DNA of 64,000 nt, taken from positions 1 through 64,000 of the forward strand of contig JAJDWX010000020.1 in the NCBI GenBank assembly GCA_022825385.1. The letters run 5' to 3'. Within the stretch, counting starts at the first letter, position 1, and every line of letters starts with the position of its first letter. Positions 16,026 through 24,275 of the stretch are shown here, piece after piece. Under the pieces are notes generated by a model, which had not been told where the DNA came from, did no database searches, and saw only the letters and a program-made list of their open reading frames with translations. The translations under genes and the position numbers were made by a program. The DNA comes from Rhodothermales bacterium (GTDB lineage Bacteria > Bacteroidota > Rhodothermia > Rhodothermales > VXPQ01).

Positions 16026-17621
16026 ATGACTTTACACGGCAAACATCTTATCGCAGGTCGGATAACGGGCGACGAGGCGGAAGGCTTCCGCGCCTGGGAT
16101 CCGGCAGAGGGCGCCCCGCTTGATCCGTCGTTTTGCGAGGCGGGCGCCGCCGACGTCGCCGCCGCCGCCGAAGCCGCCGAAGCCGCTTTTGCGGCGTATG
16201 CGGCTACGGAGCCGGCCCATCGGGCGAATTTTCTGGAACGCATTGCTTCGGAGATCGAGGACCTTGGCGAGGCGCTCGTCGAACGGGCCAGCCGGGAATC
16301 GGGCCTTGCGGCGGGCCGGATTCGCGGCGAACGGGGCCGCACGGCGTATCAGCTCCGGCTTTTCGCGGCGGCGGTCCGGGAAGGATCGTGGGTGGACGCC
16401 CGCATCGAACGGCCTGTTCCCGAACGTACGCCCGTCCCCAAGCCCGACCTGCGCCGCATGAACGTGCCCCTGGGGCCTGTGGCCGTGTTCGGGGCCAGCA
16501 ATTTTCCGCTGGCCTATTCCGTGGCGGGCGGCGATACGGCTTCGGCGCTGGGCGCCGGTTGTCCGGTGATATGCAAGGCGCATCCGGCGCATCCCGGCAC
16601 GTCCGAGATGGTGGGCCGCGCCATTTTACGGGCCGCCGAGGCGGAGAAAATGCCCGACGGCGTGTTTTCGCTGGTGCATGGCCAGGGGTACGAGGTCGGA
16701 CTGGGGCTGGTGCGGCATCCGCTGGTGCAGGCGGTGGGTTTCACGGGATCGCTGCAGGGGGGACGCGCCCTGTTCGACGCCGCTGCGGCGCGCCCCGTCC
16801 CGATTCCGGTGTACGCCGAGATGGGGAGCGTCAATCCGGTGTTCATTCTGCCTTCCGCGCTGGAGAAAGGGCCGGAAGCGCTGGCCGAAAAACTGGCCGG
16901 GTCGATCCTCCTGGGCGTGGGACAATTCTGTACGAATCCGGGTCTGGCGTTCGGGGTGGCGGGCGAAGCCATGGAGACGTTCGCGCGCGCGCTCTCCGAG
17001 CATATTCGCCGGGGCGAACCCGCTACGATGCTTCACCGGGGCATACGCGACCGGTTCTGCGCCGGGACGGATCGCCTCGGTGCGGCGCAAGGCGTTCGGC
17101 GCGTGGCGGTTGCGGAGCGGGCGGCGGATCCTGCGCGGACGGAGGCCGGGGGCATGCTGTTTCGGACGGACGCGCAGACGTTTCTTGCGAACGACATGCT
17201 TGCCGAAGAGGTCTTCGGGCCGTCCAGCCTGGTGGTGGTTGCGCGGGATATGGCGGAACTCGAAGAGGTCGCGCACAGCCTGAAGGGGCAACTCACGGCC
17301 TCCATCCATGGCGACGCGGAAGAGATCGCCCGCCATGACGGCCTGGTTCGCGCATTGCGCCGCGTGGCGGGCCGGTTTATTTTCAATGGATTTCCGACGG
17401 GCGTAGAGGTGTGCTCGGCCATGCACCACGGCGGCCCCTATCCCGCCACGACCGATGTGCGCACGGGCGCCGTAGGAGACGCCGCGCTGCTGCGGTTCGT
17501 CCGCCCCGCCGCCTGGCAGGATTTTCCATCCTCCCTGTTGCCTGCGGAATTGCGAGACCGCAACGAACGAGGCGTCCGCCGCCTTGTAGACGGAGCCTAT
17601 TCGACAGAGGACGTAGGGTAG
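16026..17621 (+). CDS. Aldehyde dehydrogenase, KGSA dehydrogenase-like
   Basis: A 531-residue NAD(P)-dependent aldehyde dehydrogenase. Landmarks are VFGASNFPLAYSVAGGD, CKAHPAHPGTSE, GFTGSLQGG, the general-base Glu in YAEMGSVNP and the nucleophile Cys in GVGQFCTNPG. The ASNFPLA and AHPAHPGT sequences are characteristic of alpha-ketoglutaric semialdehyde (2,5-dioxopentanoate) dehydrogenases, the last step of non-phosphorylative pentose/uronate or hydroxyproline breakdown. This fits the nearby lactonase and dehydrogenases, though no dehydratase is in the window. It is transcribed alone on the plus strand. Confidence 0.85.
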   Translation: MTLHGKHLIAGRITGDEAEGFRAWDPAEGAPLDPSFCEAGAADVAAAAEAAEAAFAAYAATEPAHRANFLERIASEIEDLGEALVERASRESGLAAGRIRGERGRTAYQLRLFAAAVREGSWVDARIERPVPERTPVPKPDLRRMNVPLGPVAVFGASNFPLAYSVAGGDTASALGAGCPVICKAHPAHPGTSEMVGRAILRAAEAEKMPDGVFSLVHGQGYEVGLGLVRHPLVQAVGFTGSLQGGRALFDAAAARPVPIPVYAEMGSVNPVFILPSALEKGPEALAEKLAGSILLGVGQFCTNPGLAFGVAGEAMETFARALSEHIRRGEPATMLHRGIRDRFCAGTDRLGAAQGVRRVAVAERAADPARTEAGGMLFRTDAQTFLANDMLAEEVFGPSSLVVVARDMAELEEVAHSLKGQLTASIHGDAEEIARHDGLVRALRRVAGRFIFNGFPTGVEVCSAMHHGGPYPATTDVRTGAVGDAALLRFVRPAAWQDFPSSLLPAELRDRNERGVRRLVDGAYSTEDVG

Positions 17622-17710
17622 GCGCCGAGGCGGCGGGGGAGAGACGAGCCACGTCCCGCCGTCTTCGCAAACGCCGGTTTATCCAGACGAACCGCGCCGC
17701 CGCAACGCGG

Positions 17711-18319
17711 TCAGAGCACGTTCAGGCCACCGTCGTCCAGTTTCTCCGGGCGACGCCAGTAGGCGTATTGCGGCGTCCATTCCTCTTCGCCAAGTCCCGC
17801 GAGGCCGAGCAGGCTCCACATCGCGCAATAGAGGTCGCCGGGGCCGAACACGCACGTATTCTTGCGCAGAATGATGTCGCCGTCGCGTTCGTAAACTACC
17901 GCGCCGGGGTAGTTATTCTGGCCCGGCACGACGGATTGCTCGCGCATGTAGTCTTCGCCGCCGTGCGAAGCCAACTGAAACCGCCAACCCCGGCTGTTGG
18001 CGAATCGCCGCTGGGTTTCCGGCGAGTCCTTCGAGAGGAGCGCTACGGACATGGCCGACTCCAGATGGGCAAGCAGTCCGTTGAAGCCGTCCGCCCACAG
18101 CGTACAATAGCGGCAGCCCTGCCCCATATTATGGATCGCAAGCAGTTTGTCTTTGTCGCCGAACAGGTCGAGCAGCGTGGTTTCCCCGGTGCGCGTCGCA
18201 AAAGCGTAATTGCGGACAGGCGTCCCCGGATTGGCCTTGCGAAGGGCGTTGAGTTCCACGATCAACTCCCCGATTTGTCCTTCGAGTTCTATAATTTTCT
18301 CGTCTGCCATTTGACGCAT
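17711..18319 (-). CDS. DUF899-family thioredoxin-like protein
   Basis: About 202 residues. After a helical N-terminus (IIELEGQIGELIVELNALRK) comes a thioredoxin-fold domain with LLAIHNMGQGCRYCTLWADG, whose CRYC is a CxxC redox motif, then NNYPGAVVYERDGDIILR. This is the DUF899 pattern, an AhpC/thioredoxin-related family of unknown function. ATGs at 18319 and 18310 are both possible and neither has a clear Shine-Dalgarno; a longer GTG/TTG extension exists. It is probably cytoplasmic. Confidence 0.75.
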   Translation of the reverse strand: MRQMADEKIIELEGQIGELIVELNALRKANPGTPVRNYAFATRTGETTLLDLFGDKDKLLAIHNMGQGCRYCTLWADGFNGLLAHLESAMSVALLSKDSPETQRRFANSRGWRFQLASHGGEDYMREQSVVPGQNNYPGAVVYERDGDIILRKNTCVFGPGDLYCAMWSLLGLAGLGEEEWTPQYAYWRRPEKLDDGGLNVL

Positions 18320-18430
18320 TGCAAGTTTGGTTACAAAGAAGCGGCCCGCCTGCAACAGACCGTTTTCGGGTTCAGCTTCCCCCGGACGCCGCCATGCGAA
18401 CCGGCCATTTGGGGAAGTTTTTGTCGAGTG

Positions 18431-18739
18431 TTACCTGCGAAAGCGCCGATAACGGGTTTGAGCATGCTCTTTTGCCTTTTGATCATATTCCTCCTGCTCC
18501 ATATCGCAATGGACGAATCGCTGAAAATCTTTAGTCGAAAGCCCGCATTGCTTCGCCATTTGTCCAACGAGGTATGCATTGAGGTCCTTGGGCTTGCCGC
18601 CATGGCTCATGTGTGTTCTTATGCCTGATATTTTTCCATTCAAATAGCGATACCTGTATCTCAAGTGGCGCGCATCTTTTGTCTCCTCGAAACCTTTGCG
18701 AATTAACGCATTTTTCACTTTTCTACTGGGCAGACTCAT
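18431..18739 (-). CDS. HicA-like small basic protein
   Basis: A 102-residue basic protein. MSLPSRKVKNALIRKGFEE, HLRYRYRYLNGK, IRTHMSHGGKPKDLN and MAKQCGLSTKDFQRFVHC mimic the HicA-type dsRBD toxin layout (a GF motif, a basic strand, His-Gly and LS..DF). It lacks the usual compact H-HH arrangement, so the assignment is tentative. Its ATG at 18739 lies inside the end of the upstream gene (17-base overlap), a translational-coupling arrangement typical of toxin-antitoxin pairs. Confidence 0.5.
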   Translation of the reverse strand: MSLPSRKVKNALIRKGFEETKDARHLRYRYRYLNGKISGIRTHMSHGGKPKDLNAYLVGQMAKQCGLSTKDFQRFVHCDMEQEEYDQKAKEHAQTRYRRFRR

Positions 18740-19199
18740 ACCTGTACAACGCAAGCAGGTTATTGCGAAGCCCTTGGGCTTCAAACGTCATTTCATCCGG
18801 GTCGCCCATAGCGTATTCCGTCCAGTCCATACGCAATACCGATTCGACCGCGCCCTTTAATTCCGCTATAGACTCCTCTGTGAGGTCCATGTCTATATCG
18901 TCAAAATACACGGTGAAATATCTTTTACAGGCAGAAAGGCACGGGTACAAGATCAGGGGTTCCCGTCTGCGCAGTACGCCTTTTTTCAAAGGTATTTTGT
19001 GTATTTTCAGCCGATACGCGGGATTTCCGTCCTTGTTTGCAACGCTATTCAAGCGAAGCATGTCGCTGGCGATGGCCTTACGCCTGGTTTCTGTCCCATC
19101 CTTGCGTTCTGCGTCGCTGTACTGCTCGGCAGGTTTTATAACGGCGACAACCTTACCCGCGACAGGGTTGCCATCGGGTCTCTTGATGGTTTTTTCCAT
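18723..19199 (-). CDS. Unidentified protein paired with the HicA-like gene
   Basis: 158 residues from ATG 19199 (169 from TTG 19232). It begins MEKTIKRPDGNPVAGKVVAV, with a Lys/Arg-rich middle (KKGVLRRREPLILYPC), an acidic segment (FDDIDMDLTEESIAELK) and a helical end (EAQGLRNNLLALYRYES). No DNA-binding domain typical of HicB is recognised. Overlap with the following gene suggests they act together, perhaps as an antitoxin-toxin unit or as a mobile pair. Function unknown. Confidence 0.5.
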   Translation of the reverse strand: MEKTIKRPDGNPVAGKVVAVIKPAEQYSDAERKDGTETRRKAIASDMLRLNSVANKDGNPAYRLKIHKIPLKKGVLRRREPLILYPCLSACKRYFTVYFDDIDMDLTEESIAELKGAVESVLRMDWTEYAMGDPDEMTFEAQGLRNNLLALYRYESAQ

Positions 19200-19338
19200 G
19201 ATGCTTTGCAAGTTGGCGGCGTCGGGGAGCAAGTAGGGTATACGTTAAGCAAAGGCGCCTGCAATGGCAAGTGCGTCCGGATATTCGCTGCAATTGCATG
19301 TCCCCAACCCGTACCTCTCCGCGAGGCGCTCGGCAGCC

Positions 19339-19590
19339 CTACACAAAGTACCCTCCGATAATAGCCGCCGTTATGGCGACCCCGCTTCCGATGATCCAGC
19401 GCAGCAACCGGGTTTCCAGGGCGGCGATTTCCGCAGCTATCTCAGCCAGCAAAAAATTCCTGACGGAGTCCAGTTTTTCGTTGGTTACCAGGGTATCCCG
19501 GGAACCCCGGAGGCCGTCTACGATGGCTTCGGATTGCCGATCCGTTAAGCCTGCCTGAACAAGGTTCTTGTACGTCGCGTGCGTGTCCAT
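19339..19590 (-). CDS. Small coiled-coil membrane protein (DUF1640/CCDC90-like)
   Basis: An 83-residue protein related to those at 6781, 62834 and 63444. The N-terminal motif is YKNLVQAGLTDRQSEAIVDG, followed by a helical linker (KLDSVRNFLLAEIAAEIAALE) and a C-terminal membrane helix (WIIGSGVAITAAIIGGYF). The AGLTDRQSEAIVD sequence is close to the DUF1640 N-terminal signature. It lies between the HicA-like pair and ssrA, a common landing site for mobile DNA. No function is known for bacterial members. Confidence 0.65.
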   Translation of the reverse strand: MDTHATYKNLVQAGLTDRQSEAIVDGLRGSRDTLVTNEKLDSVRNFLLAEIAAEIAALETRLLRWIIGSGVAITAAIIGGYFV

Positions 19591-19751
19591 AGTCGAAGGA
19601 GGGAAAAAGGAAGGTTGCGGTTTTGGCTACATAAGACACGCGCGCCGCCGCAATATAACCCTTCTTGTTCGAAAAATTGAAGAAGCATGCCGGGAGCCCG
19701 CGCCGCGATCCGTATTTCCCGGTCCGCGCAAGGTCCCCGGCGCCCTGAGAG

Positions 19752-20112
19752 TGGAGATGGCGGGAGTCGAACCCGCGTCCGAATGGCCGTACCCACAAGC
19801 GTCTACGTGCGTAGTCGGTCTTTCGTGCTCGCTTGCGTCGAAAGCCGCCCGACAAGAGCCTGACGCAAGCAAAGGCTGATTCTTCTGACTGCGACCTGTT
19901 CAGCCGGTACGAGTCGCAGCGGGTTCATCTGAGTCGATGCCCAATGCGCGCCGATGAACGAGCAATGCATTGGACAGATGGGGCTTACGCCGCCATCGCG
20001 TACGAGTAATCGTTCGCAGTTACCAGTTCCCAGTCATATTAACGAGCTGGACTGAGGAGCTCGACACGCAACTTGCAGCGCGAATACCACCCGTCGAAAC
20101 CATGTCATCCCC
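19752..20112 (-). ncRNA. ssrA: Transfer-messenger RNA (ssrA)
   Basis: The 5' end reads GGGGATGACATGGTTTCGAC, the near-universal tmRNA start. The 3' end is a T-arm and acceptor, GGTTCGACTCCCGCCATCTC. GGGGATG pairs with CATCTCC to close the tRNA-like acceptor (one G-U pair). The CCA is not encoded. The tag frame on the minus strand, 20017 to 19985, reads GCG AAC GAT TAC TCG TAC GCG ATG GCG GCG TAA, giving tag ANDYSYAMAA. Ribosome rescue and degradation tagging are the expected functions. Confidence 0.95.
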
Positions 20113-20114
20113 AT

Positions 20115-20142
20115 AATGTGCAAAGAACAATGTGCAAAGAAC
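20115..20142 (-). promoter_or_regulatory. Tandem 14-bp repeat just upstream of ssrA
   Basis: Two perfect copies of GTTCTTTGCACATT (minus strand) end two bases before the tmRNA 5' end. They span the position of the core promoter: CATTAT could serve as the -10 and TTTGCA as an upstream element. A duplicated promoter or transcription-factor site is the simplest reading. The remaining DNA to 20348 shows no further clear signal. Confidence 0.45.
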
Positions 20143-20348
20143 GGCGCAGCCCTGCAGGCAAGCCCAAGGCCGCCGGGGTTCCGGCGCGCATCCGTCGTTC
20201 GCAACGGGCGCCGCCTGGCGTCCAGGCAAATACGGCGCCGCAGGAAGCGGGCGAAACGAAAAACCCCTTGACCCATTCAACGCCGGGCAGGCAAGCAGGT
20301 TTCCCGCGCGGAAAATATATTGTCGCCTCGCTGCGGAACCCGTCCTCC

Positions 20349-21104
20349 TTACTCCACCAGCACCGGCGTGCCCACGTGCACCATCGGCCATAGCCGGTCG
20401 ATGGCCCGGTTGGTTATGGCGATGCATCCTTCCGTCCAGTTCACGCTGGCCCCGGTGCCGTGGCCGTGAATTTCGATGTACCCGCCCAGCAAGGTGTGCA
20501 TCGGAGGCATCCTGAGCGCTGCTTCCGCCCGGAGGATGGCGCGGTATTCCGACTCGTCGATCAGCCCCGACCGGAGCCCGCGCTCGGCGTCCTCCGCCGA
20601 AGGGTAGTTGAGGACCAGCGCCTTGTGGAACTTGCTGTTCGGATTTTTGGCGACGATGCGGAAATTGCCTTCGGGCGTACGCCAGTGGTCGGGTTCCAGC
20701 GTACCGCCGCGTCGTTCCTTGTCCATAATCGCATTCAGCCCCAGGTCGATGGGGATGCGGGTCTCCAGATGCGCCCCCCGATACACAAAAAGCATTTGCC
20801 GCTTTTTCGATACGCGGAGCCACACGTTGGATACGGATTGCGCGGGCACGAAGCCCGTCGCGTCGTCCGCCGTTCGGACATGCAGCCAGCCGTCCAGGGC
20901 TTCCAGCAAAAAGAGCGGTTCCTGCAAGGCCAGCGGACGAAAACCGGGCAGCGGCGCGGTTCGGTCCGGGCGGGCGTACAACCTGCCGCCTCGTTCGATA
21001 CAGTAGTAGAGCGCGGGCGCGTCGTCTTCGTCCGGGGGAGCGGGCGCGCCCCCGAACCCCTGCAAGAACAACGCAAACAAGATCGAAACGACCGCAGGCG
21101 TCAT
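20349..21104 (-). CDS. L,D-transpeptidase (YkuD family)
   Basis: A 251-residue exported protein. A short hydrophobic N-terminus (VVSILFALFLQGFG) is followed by an SH3-like region (ERGGRLYARPD, EALDGWLHVRT) and a YkuD catalytic domain: MLFVYRGAHLETRIPIDLG, TPEGNFRIVAKNPNSKFHKA, the catalytic His in IHGHGTG and the nucleophilic Cys in TEGCIAI. Such enzymes make 3-3 peptidoglycan cross-links or attach proteins to the wall. The expected R after CI is replaced by A (CIAI, not CIRL). Its start lies exactly at the edge of the 263-base inverted-repeat element separating it from fabI. Confidence 0.85.
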   Translation of the reverse strand: MTPAVVSILFALFLQGFGGAPAPPDEDDAPALYYCIERGGRLYARPDRTAPLPGFRPLALQEPLFLLEALDGWLHVRTADDATGFVPAQSVSNVWLRVSKKRQMLFVYRGAHLETRIPIDLGLNAIMDKERRGGTLEPDHWRTPEGNFRIVAKNPNSKFHKALVLNYPSAEDAERGLRSGLIDESEYRAILRAEAALRMPPMHTLLGGYIEIHGHGTGASVNWTEGCIAITNRAIDRLWPMVHVGTPVLVE

Positions 21105-21367
21105 GGTGGGATACGCTGATTAAATCCACGAAGCTCAGAGGCTGCGAGGGGTGCGCTGGCAAGGAATGACGAAGCAATGTGGTAGGCCCCACATAATGAG
21201 GAATGACACAGCCAGCGTGCCGCTCGCAGCCTCCCGAAGGGCGCGTCGCGTCCGCAACATACCGAATATACGGTGTTTTCTGCTGATTTCAACGATGCAA
21301 GCGTGACGGTCTTTCTATGCAAAAGCGACGCGCTGAGCGAAGTGGGTTTGATCAGCGTATCCCATCA
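21105..21367. repeat. MITE-like inverted-repeat element between fabI and the transpeptidase
   Basis: The whole gap between two minus-strand genes is one nested palindrome. Outer arms: GGGATACGCTGATTAAATCC at 21109-21128 pairs with GGTTTGATCAGCGTATCCC at 21345-21363, with pairing continuing toward GCTCAG. Inner arms: GAGGCTGCGAG...GCTGGC near 21137-21160 pairs with GCCAGC...CTCGCAGCCTC near 21222-21244, around a small ATGTGG/CCACAT stem. There is no ORF inside. It looks like a miniature inverted-repeat element or a large hairpin between two coding regions. Confidence 0.6.
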
Positions 21368-22189
21368 TTACCCCGGCGGAAATGCTTTTGCAAGCCCCTC
21401 GACGACTTCGTCCGAAATGCCCGTGGCGCTAAAGCCGCCGTCGTGATACAGCGTCTGCATGGTTACCATGCGGGCATAGTCGCTCAGCAGCATGACCGTA
21501 TAATCCGCGCAACTTGCTGCGTCCGCATTGCCCAGCGGCGCAATCCGCTCCGCGAATTCGAACATGGCGTCGAAACCGTCGATTCCCGATCCCGCCACGG
21601 TCCGCGTCGGGCTCTGCGAAATGGTGTTGATGCGAATGCCCCGCTTGCCCAGCCGATAGCCGAACGAACGCGTAATGCTTTCCAGCAGGGCCTTGGCGTC
21701 GCCCATTTCGGAATATTTAGAGAACACCCGCTGCGCGCCGATGTACGTAAGGGCAACGATGGACGCGCCGTCCGCAAGCAGGTCGGCTTCGAGCGCATGG
21801 CGCACGATCCGGTGCAAGCTCATGGCGGAAATATCCAGCGTTTTCTGGTACCATGCGTAGTTCAGCTCCGGGTACGGCACATTTTTCCGCAGGTTGACCC
21901 CCATCCCGATGGAATGCACGATAAAATCCAGCGGGCCGTCTTCTTCGATGGCGGCGTACAGCGCCTTCAGGTCGTCGTCGCTCGTGGCGTCCGCCCACAG
22001 GATTCGGCTCCCCGTGCGTTCGGCCAAACGGTTCAGCGTGCCGAGGCGCCGGGCCACGGGCGCGTTCGAAAGCGCAAGCGACGCGCCTTCCCGGTGCGCG
22101 GCTTCTGCGATCGCCCATCCGATGCTCTGATCGTTCAGCGCGCCAAAGACCACGCCTCGTTTTCCTTGCAGCAATCCGTTTCCAGTCAT
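21368..22189 (-). CDS. fabI: Enoyl-[acyl-carrier-protein] reductase (NADH)
   Basis: 273 residues of the FabI type. The divergent SDR cofactor motif is GKRGVVFGALNDQSIGWAIA; FIVHSIGMG lines the pocket and the active-site pair Tyr-(x6)-Lys is YSEMGDAK. The C-terminus ends YHDGGFSATG. It catalyses the last reduction of each fatty acid elongation round. AGGAAA precedes the ATG at 22189; an upstream in-frame extension to 22300 is rejected because it overlaps the divergent gene. It is the likely sole ENR and the expected triclosan target. Confidence 0.95.
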   Translation of the reverse strand: MTGNGLLQGKRGVVFGALNDQSIGWAIAEAAHREGASLALSNAPVARRLGTLNRLAERTGSRILWADATSDDDLKALYAAIEEDGPLDFIVHSIGMGVNLRKNVPYPELNYAWYQKTLDISAMSLHRIVRHALEADLLADGASIVALTYIGAQRVFSKYSEMGDAKALLESITRSFGYRLGKRGIRINTISQSPTRTVAGSGIDGFDAMFEFAERIAPLGNADAASCADYTVMLLSDYARMVTMQTLYHDGGFSATGISDEVVEGLAKAFPPG

Positions 22190-22298
22190 TTTCCTGTGGA
22201 TTATGCGTACTATATTATCGAGGACATTTTTGTTTGCTTCCGGCCCGCGCGCCGCATCCGACCCTTGCGGTTTGCGCGGCGTAGCGCGGAAGGCGCGC

Positions 22299-23306
22299 AT
22301 GCAATGTAAGAATCCGATGCCTTATTCGCTACGCTATTCCCGCCTCGTCGGCTTTTTCCACTGGTTTGCATCCCTGCGGACGCGGTTCGCGGCGCTTTTT
22401 GCGCGGTTCGCACGGCGGTTTCGGCGCGGCGCGCATGGGATATCGCCTCGGATATCGCCTCGGATATCGCAAGGGATATCGTATGCGATGGCGCTTGCGT
22501 GCGCCGCGGGCCCGGGATTGCTTGCGGCGGGCTGCGCGGACCCGGCGTCGTCTCCCGCGTTGCCGACGGCGGCAGAAGAGGCGGCGACCGACTCGGTCTT
22601 TGCCCTCCTGGAGCGCCTTGACGACACGGCGCTTCGCGCTGCTTTCGAAGGGCTTGCGAACCATGCGCATACGCAACGCGCCCGCGCCGCCCAGTTCGAC
22701 GCCGACGGAACGCTGCTGGCTTCCAGCGAACGGGAAGTGCGGTACGACGACGCGGGCGCCCGCGCCCTCCGCTCGGAATCTTCCGGGACCTTCGATTTCG
22801 GGTACTTGCGCCGCTTCGCGTCTTCGGAAGAGCACATGGAGCAAAGCGCGCTGGCCGCCGCCGGTTTCCCGGACCATATTCTCCTGAACGACCCCCCGTA
22901 CGCTTCCGCCCGAAACCGGGAGGCATGGCGGTATGCGTTCGCCCCGGATTCCATCCTGTCGGCGAGGCCGGTGCGGGTCGTTCGGATTACGGCCCGCCCG
23001 GGTTTCGGCGTTTCCCGGTCCATCCGGCAGGTGCGATTGTATCTGGACCGGACTTCGGATCGGCTTGCCGGTCTGTACATCGAGCGTACGCATGCGGCGC
23101 TTTGGTTTCGGGAAGAAAGCGCCTTTTTCCTGAGCGCGGCCTCGCTTGCTTCCGGGGCCTGGGTCCCGGATCGGACCCGTTTCGAAACGCGCGTCAAGCT
23201 GCTGCTCAGGCCCGCCCAGCAGTTTACGAGCGAGGCGGAGTACTACGATTTCCGGGAAATGACTTCGGTTGCGCAGGGCGCTTTGTCTGCGCAGGCCCCG
23301 GAATAG
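22299..23306 (+). CDS. Putative lipoprotein with repeat-encoded N-terminus
   Basis: About 335 residues of unknown function. The likely ATG is 22299 (GGAAGG six bases upstream). A long Arg-rich N-region (RFARRFRRG) precedes a hydrophobic stretch and a lipobox LLAAGC, so it may be an outer-membrane lipoprotein. The alternative ATG at 22488 leaves almost no N-region. A segment GISPRISPRISQGIS is encoded by a 12-bp tandem repeat. The mature part is mixed alpha/beta (EREVRYDDAGARALRSES, VRVVRITARPGFG). A LolA-like or outer-membrane-associated fold is possible but unproven. Confidence 0.6.
   Translation: MQCKNPMPYSLRYSRLVGFFHWFASLRTRFAALFARFARRFRRGAHGISPRISPRISQGISYAMALACAAGPGLLAAGCADPASSPALPTAAEEAATDSVFALLERLDDTALRAAFEGLANHAHTQRARAAQFDADGTLLASSEREVRYDDAGARALRSESSGTFDFGYLRRFASSEEHMEQSALAAAGFPDHILLNDPPYASARNREAWRYAFAPDSILSARPVRVVRITARPGFGVSRSIRQVRLYLDRTSDRLAGLYIERTHAALWFREESAFFLSAASLASGAWVPDRTRFETRVKLLLRPAQQFTSEAEYYDFREMTSVAQGALSAQAPE
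22437..22482 (+). repeat. 12-bp tandem repeat in the lipoprotein N-terminus
   Basis: Units of ATATCGCCTCGG, about 3.7 copies with the last diverged, encode ISPRISPRISQGIS. Copy number changes keep the frame, so the length of the segment before the signal sequence can vary. Confidence 0.7.
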
Positions 23307-23418
23307 CGCTCCGAATGCGGCCCTGTCCATAAACATGCGATTCGCGGGGAGGGATACGTCCGCCGCGCTTCTGCGCCGTATCTTGCACCATTTCCTGTCC
23401 TTGTCACAGCCTTTCGAT

Positions 23419-24264
23419 ATGCACGCTGCGGGTACATCGCTACGCGAGGGAGCGGACCGGCCGGCCCACGAAGCCCGTCGCCTGCTTGACGCGCAGGGGG
23501 CCGGACGGCGCAATGGCGTCGGGAGGGCGCTCCGTTCCTACGAGGCCGTGACCTCCACGAACGACCTTGCGCTGGCGTGGGCGGCGGCGGGCGCGCCCCA
23601 TGGCGCCGTCGCGTACGCCGAACGGCAGACGAAAGGGCGGGGCCGGATGGGACGCGCATGGGTGGCGCGCAGCGGACGCAACCTCACGTTTTCTGTGGTT
23701 TTGCGCCCGACCGCGCCGCCCGACCGCTGGAATCTTATTACGATCGCGGCCTGCGTGGCGGCGGCGGAAGCGATAGATGGCGTGGCGGCGCCCTTGCGTA
23801 CGCAGATAAAATGGCCCAACGACATCCTGATCGAGGACAGAAAATGCTGCGGAATGCTCCTGGAATCCGCCGGAGCGGGCCAGCCCTCCGTTGCGGCGCG
23901 CGCCGTCGTGCTTGGCGTTGGGGTCAATGTCAACGAGGATACGTTGCCTCCTGAAATCGAAGGCCAGGCGACGTCGCTGCTTTTGGCTACGGGCCGCCCG
24001 GTTCGCCGCGCCCACCTGCTTGCCGCCCTGTTTGACCGGATCGATCAGGCGCTTCGTCTTCTTGAAGAGGACGCGCTCGATATATTAAAAAAATACATGA
24101 ACCGGATGTATAATCTGAACGCGCCCGCGGAACTTCGCTTTGCGCACGGGCGAGGGACCGTGCAGGGGATTGTTGCCGGGCTGGGAGAAACCGGCGGCCT
24201 GCTCCTCGCCACGGACGAAGGCGTACAGACGTTTCATGCCGGCGAAGTCACTGCGGTCCGATAA
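23419..24264 (+). CDS. birA: Biotin--[acetyl-CoA-carboxylase] ligase
   Basis: 281 residues from ATG 23419, a monofunctional BirA without the N-terminal DNA-binding domain. The substrate motif is TSTNDLAL, the ATP/biotin loop is KGRGRMGRAW, and the catalytic region is IKWPNDILI. A C-terminal SH3-like cap (FAHGRGTVQGIVAGLGE, LLLATDEGVQTF) completes it. It attaches biotin to the BCCP subunit of acetyl-CoA carboxylase. It is directly upstream of coaX with 11 bases between, a common arrangement. An earlier ATG at 23335 is possible. Confidence 0.9.
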   Translation: MHAAGTSLREGADRPAHEARRLLDAQGAGRRNGVGRALRSYEAVTSTNDLALAWAAAGAPHGAVAYAERQTKGRGRMGRAWVARSGRNLTFSVVLRPTAPPDRWNLITIAACVAAAEAIDGVAAPLRTQIKWPNDILIEDRKCCGMLLESAGAGQPSVAARAVVLGVGVNVNEDTLPPEIEGQATSLLLATGRPVRRAHLLAALFDRIDQALRLLEEDALDILKKYMNRMYNLNAPAELRFAHGRGTVQGIVAGLGETGGLLLATDEGVQTFHAGEVTAVR

Positions 24265-24275
24265 ATTTGCATCTC

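Noticed and set aside
17411..18628. Long plus-strand frame across the end of the dehydrogenase and DUF899
   Set aside because: It overlaps two supported genes in other frames and has no recognisable domain.
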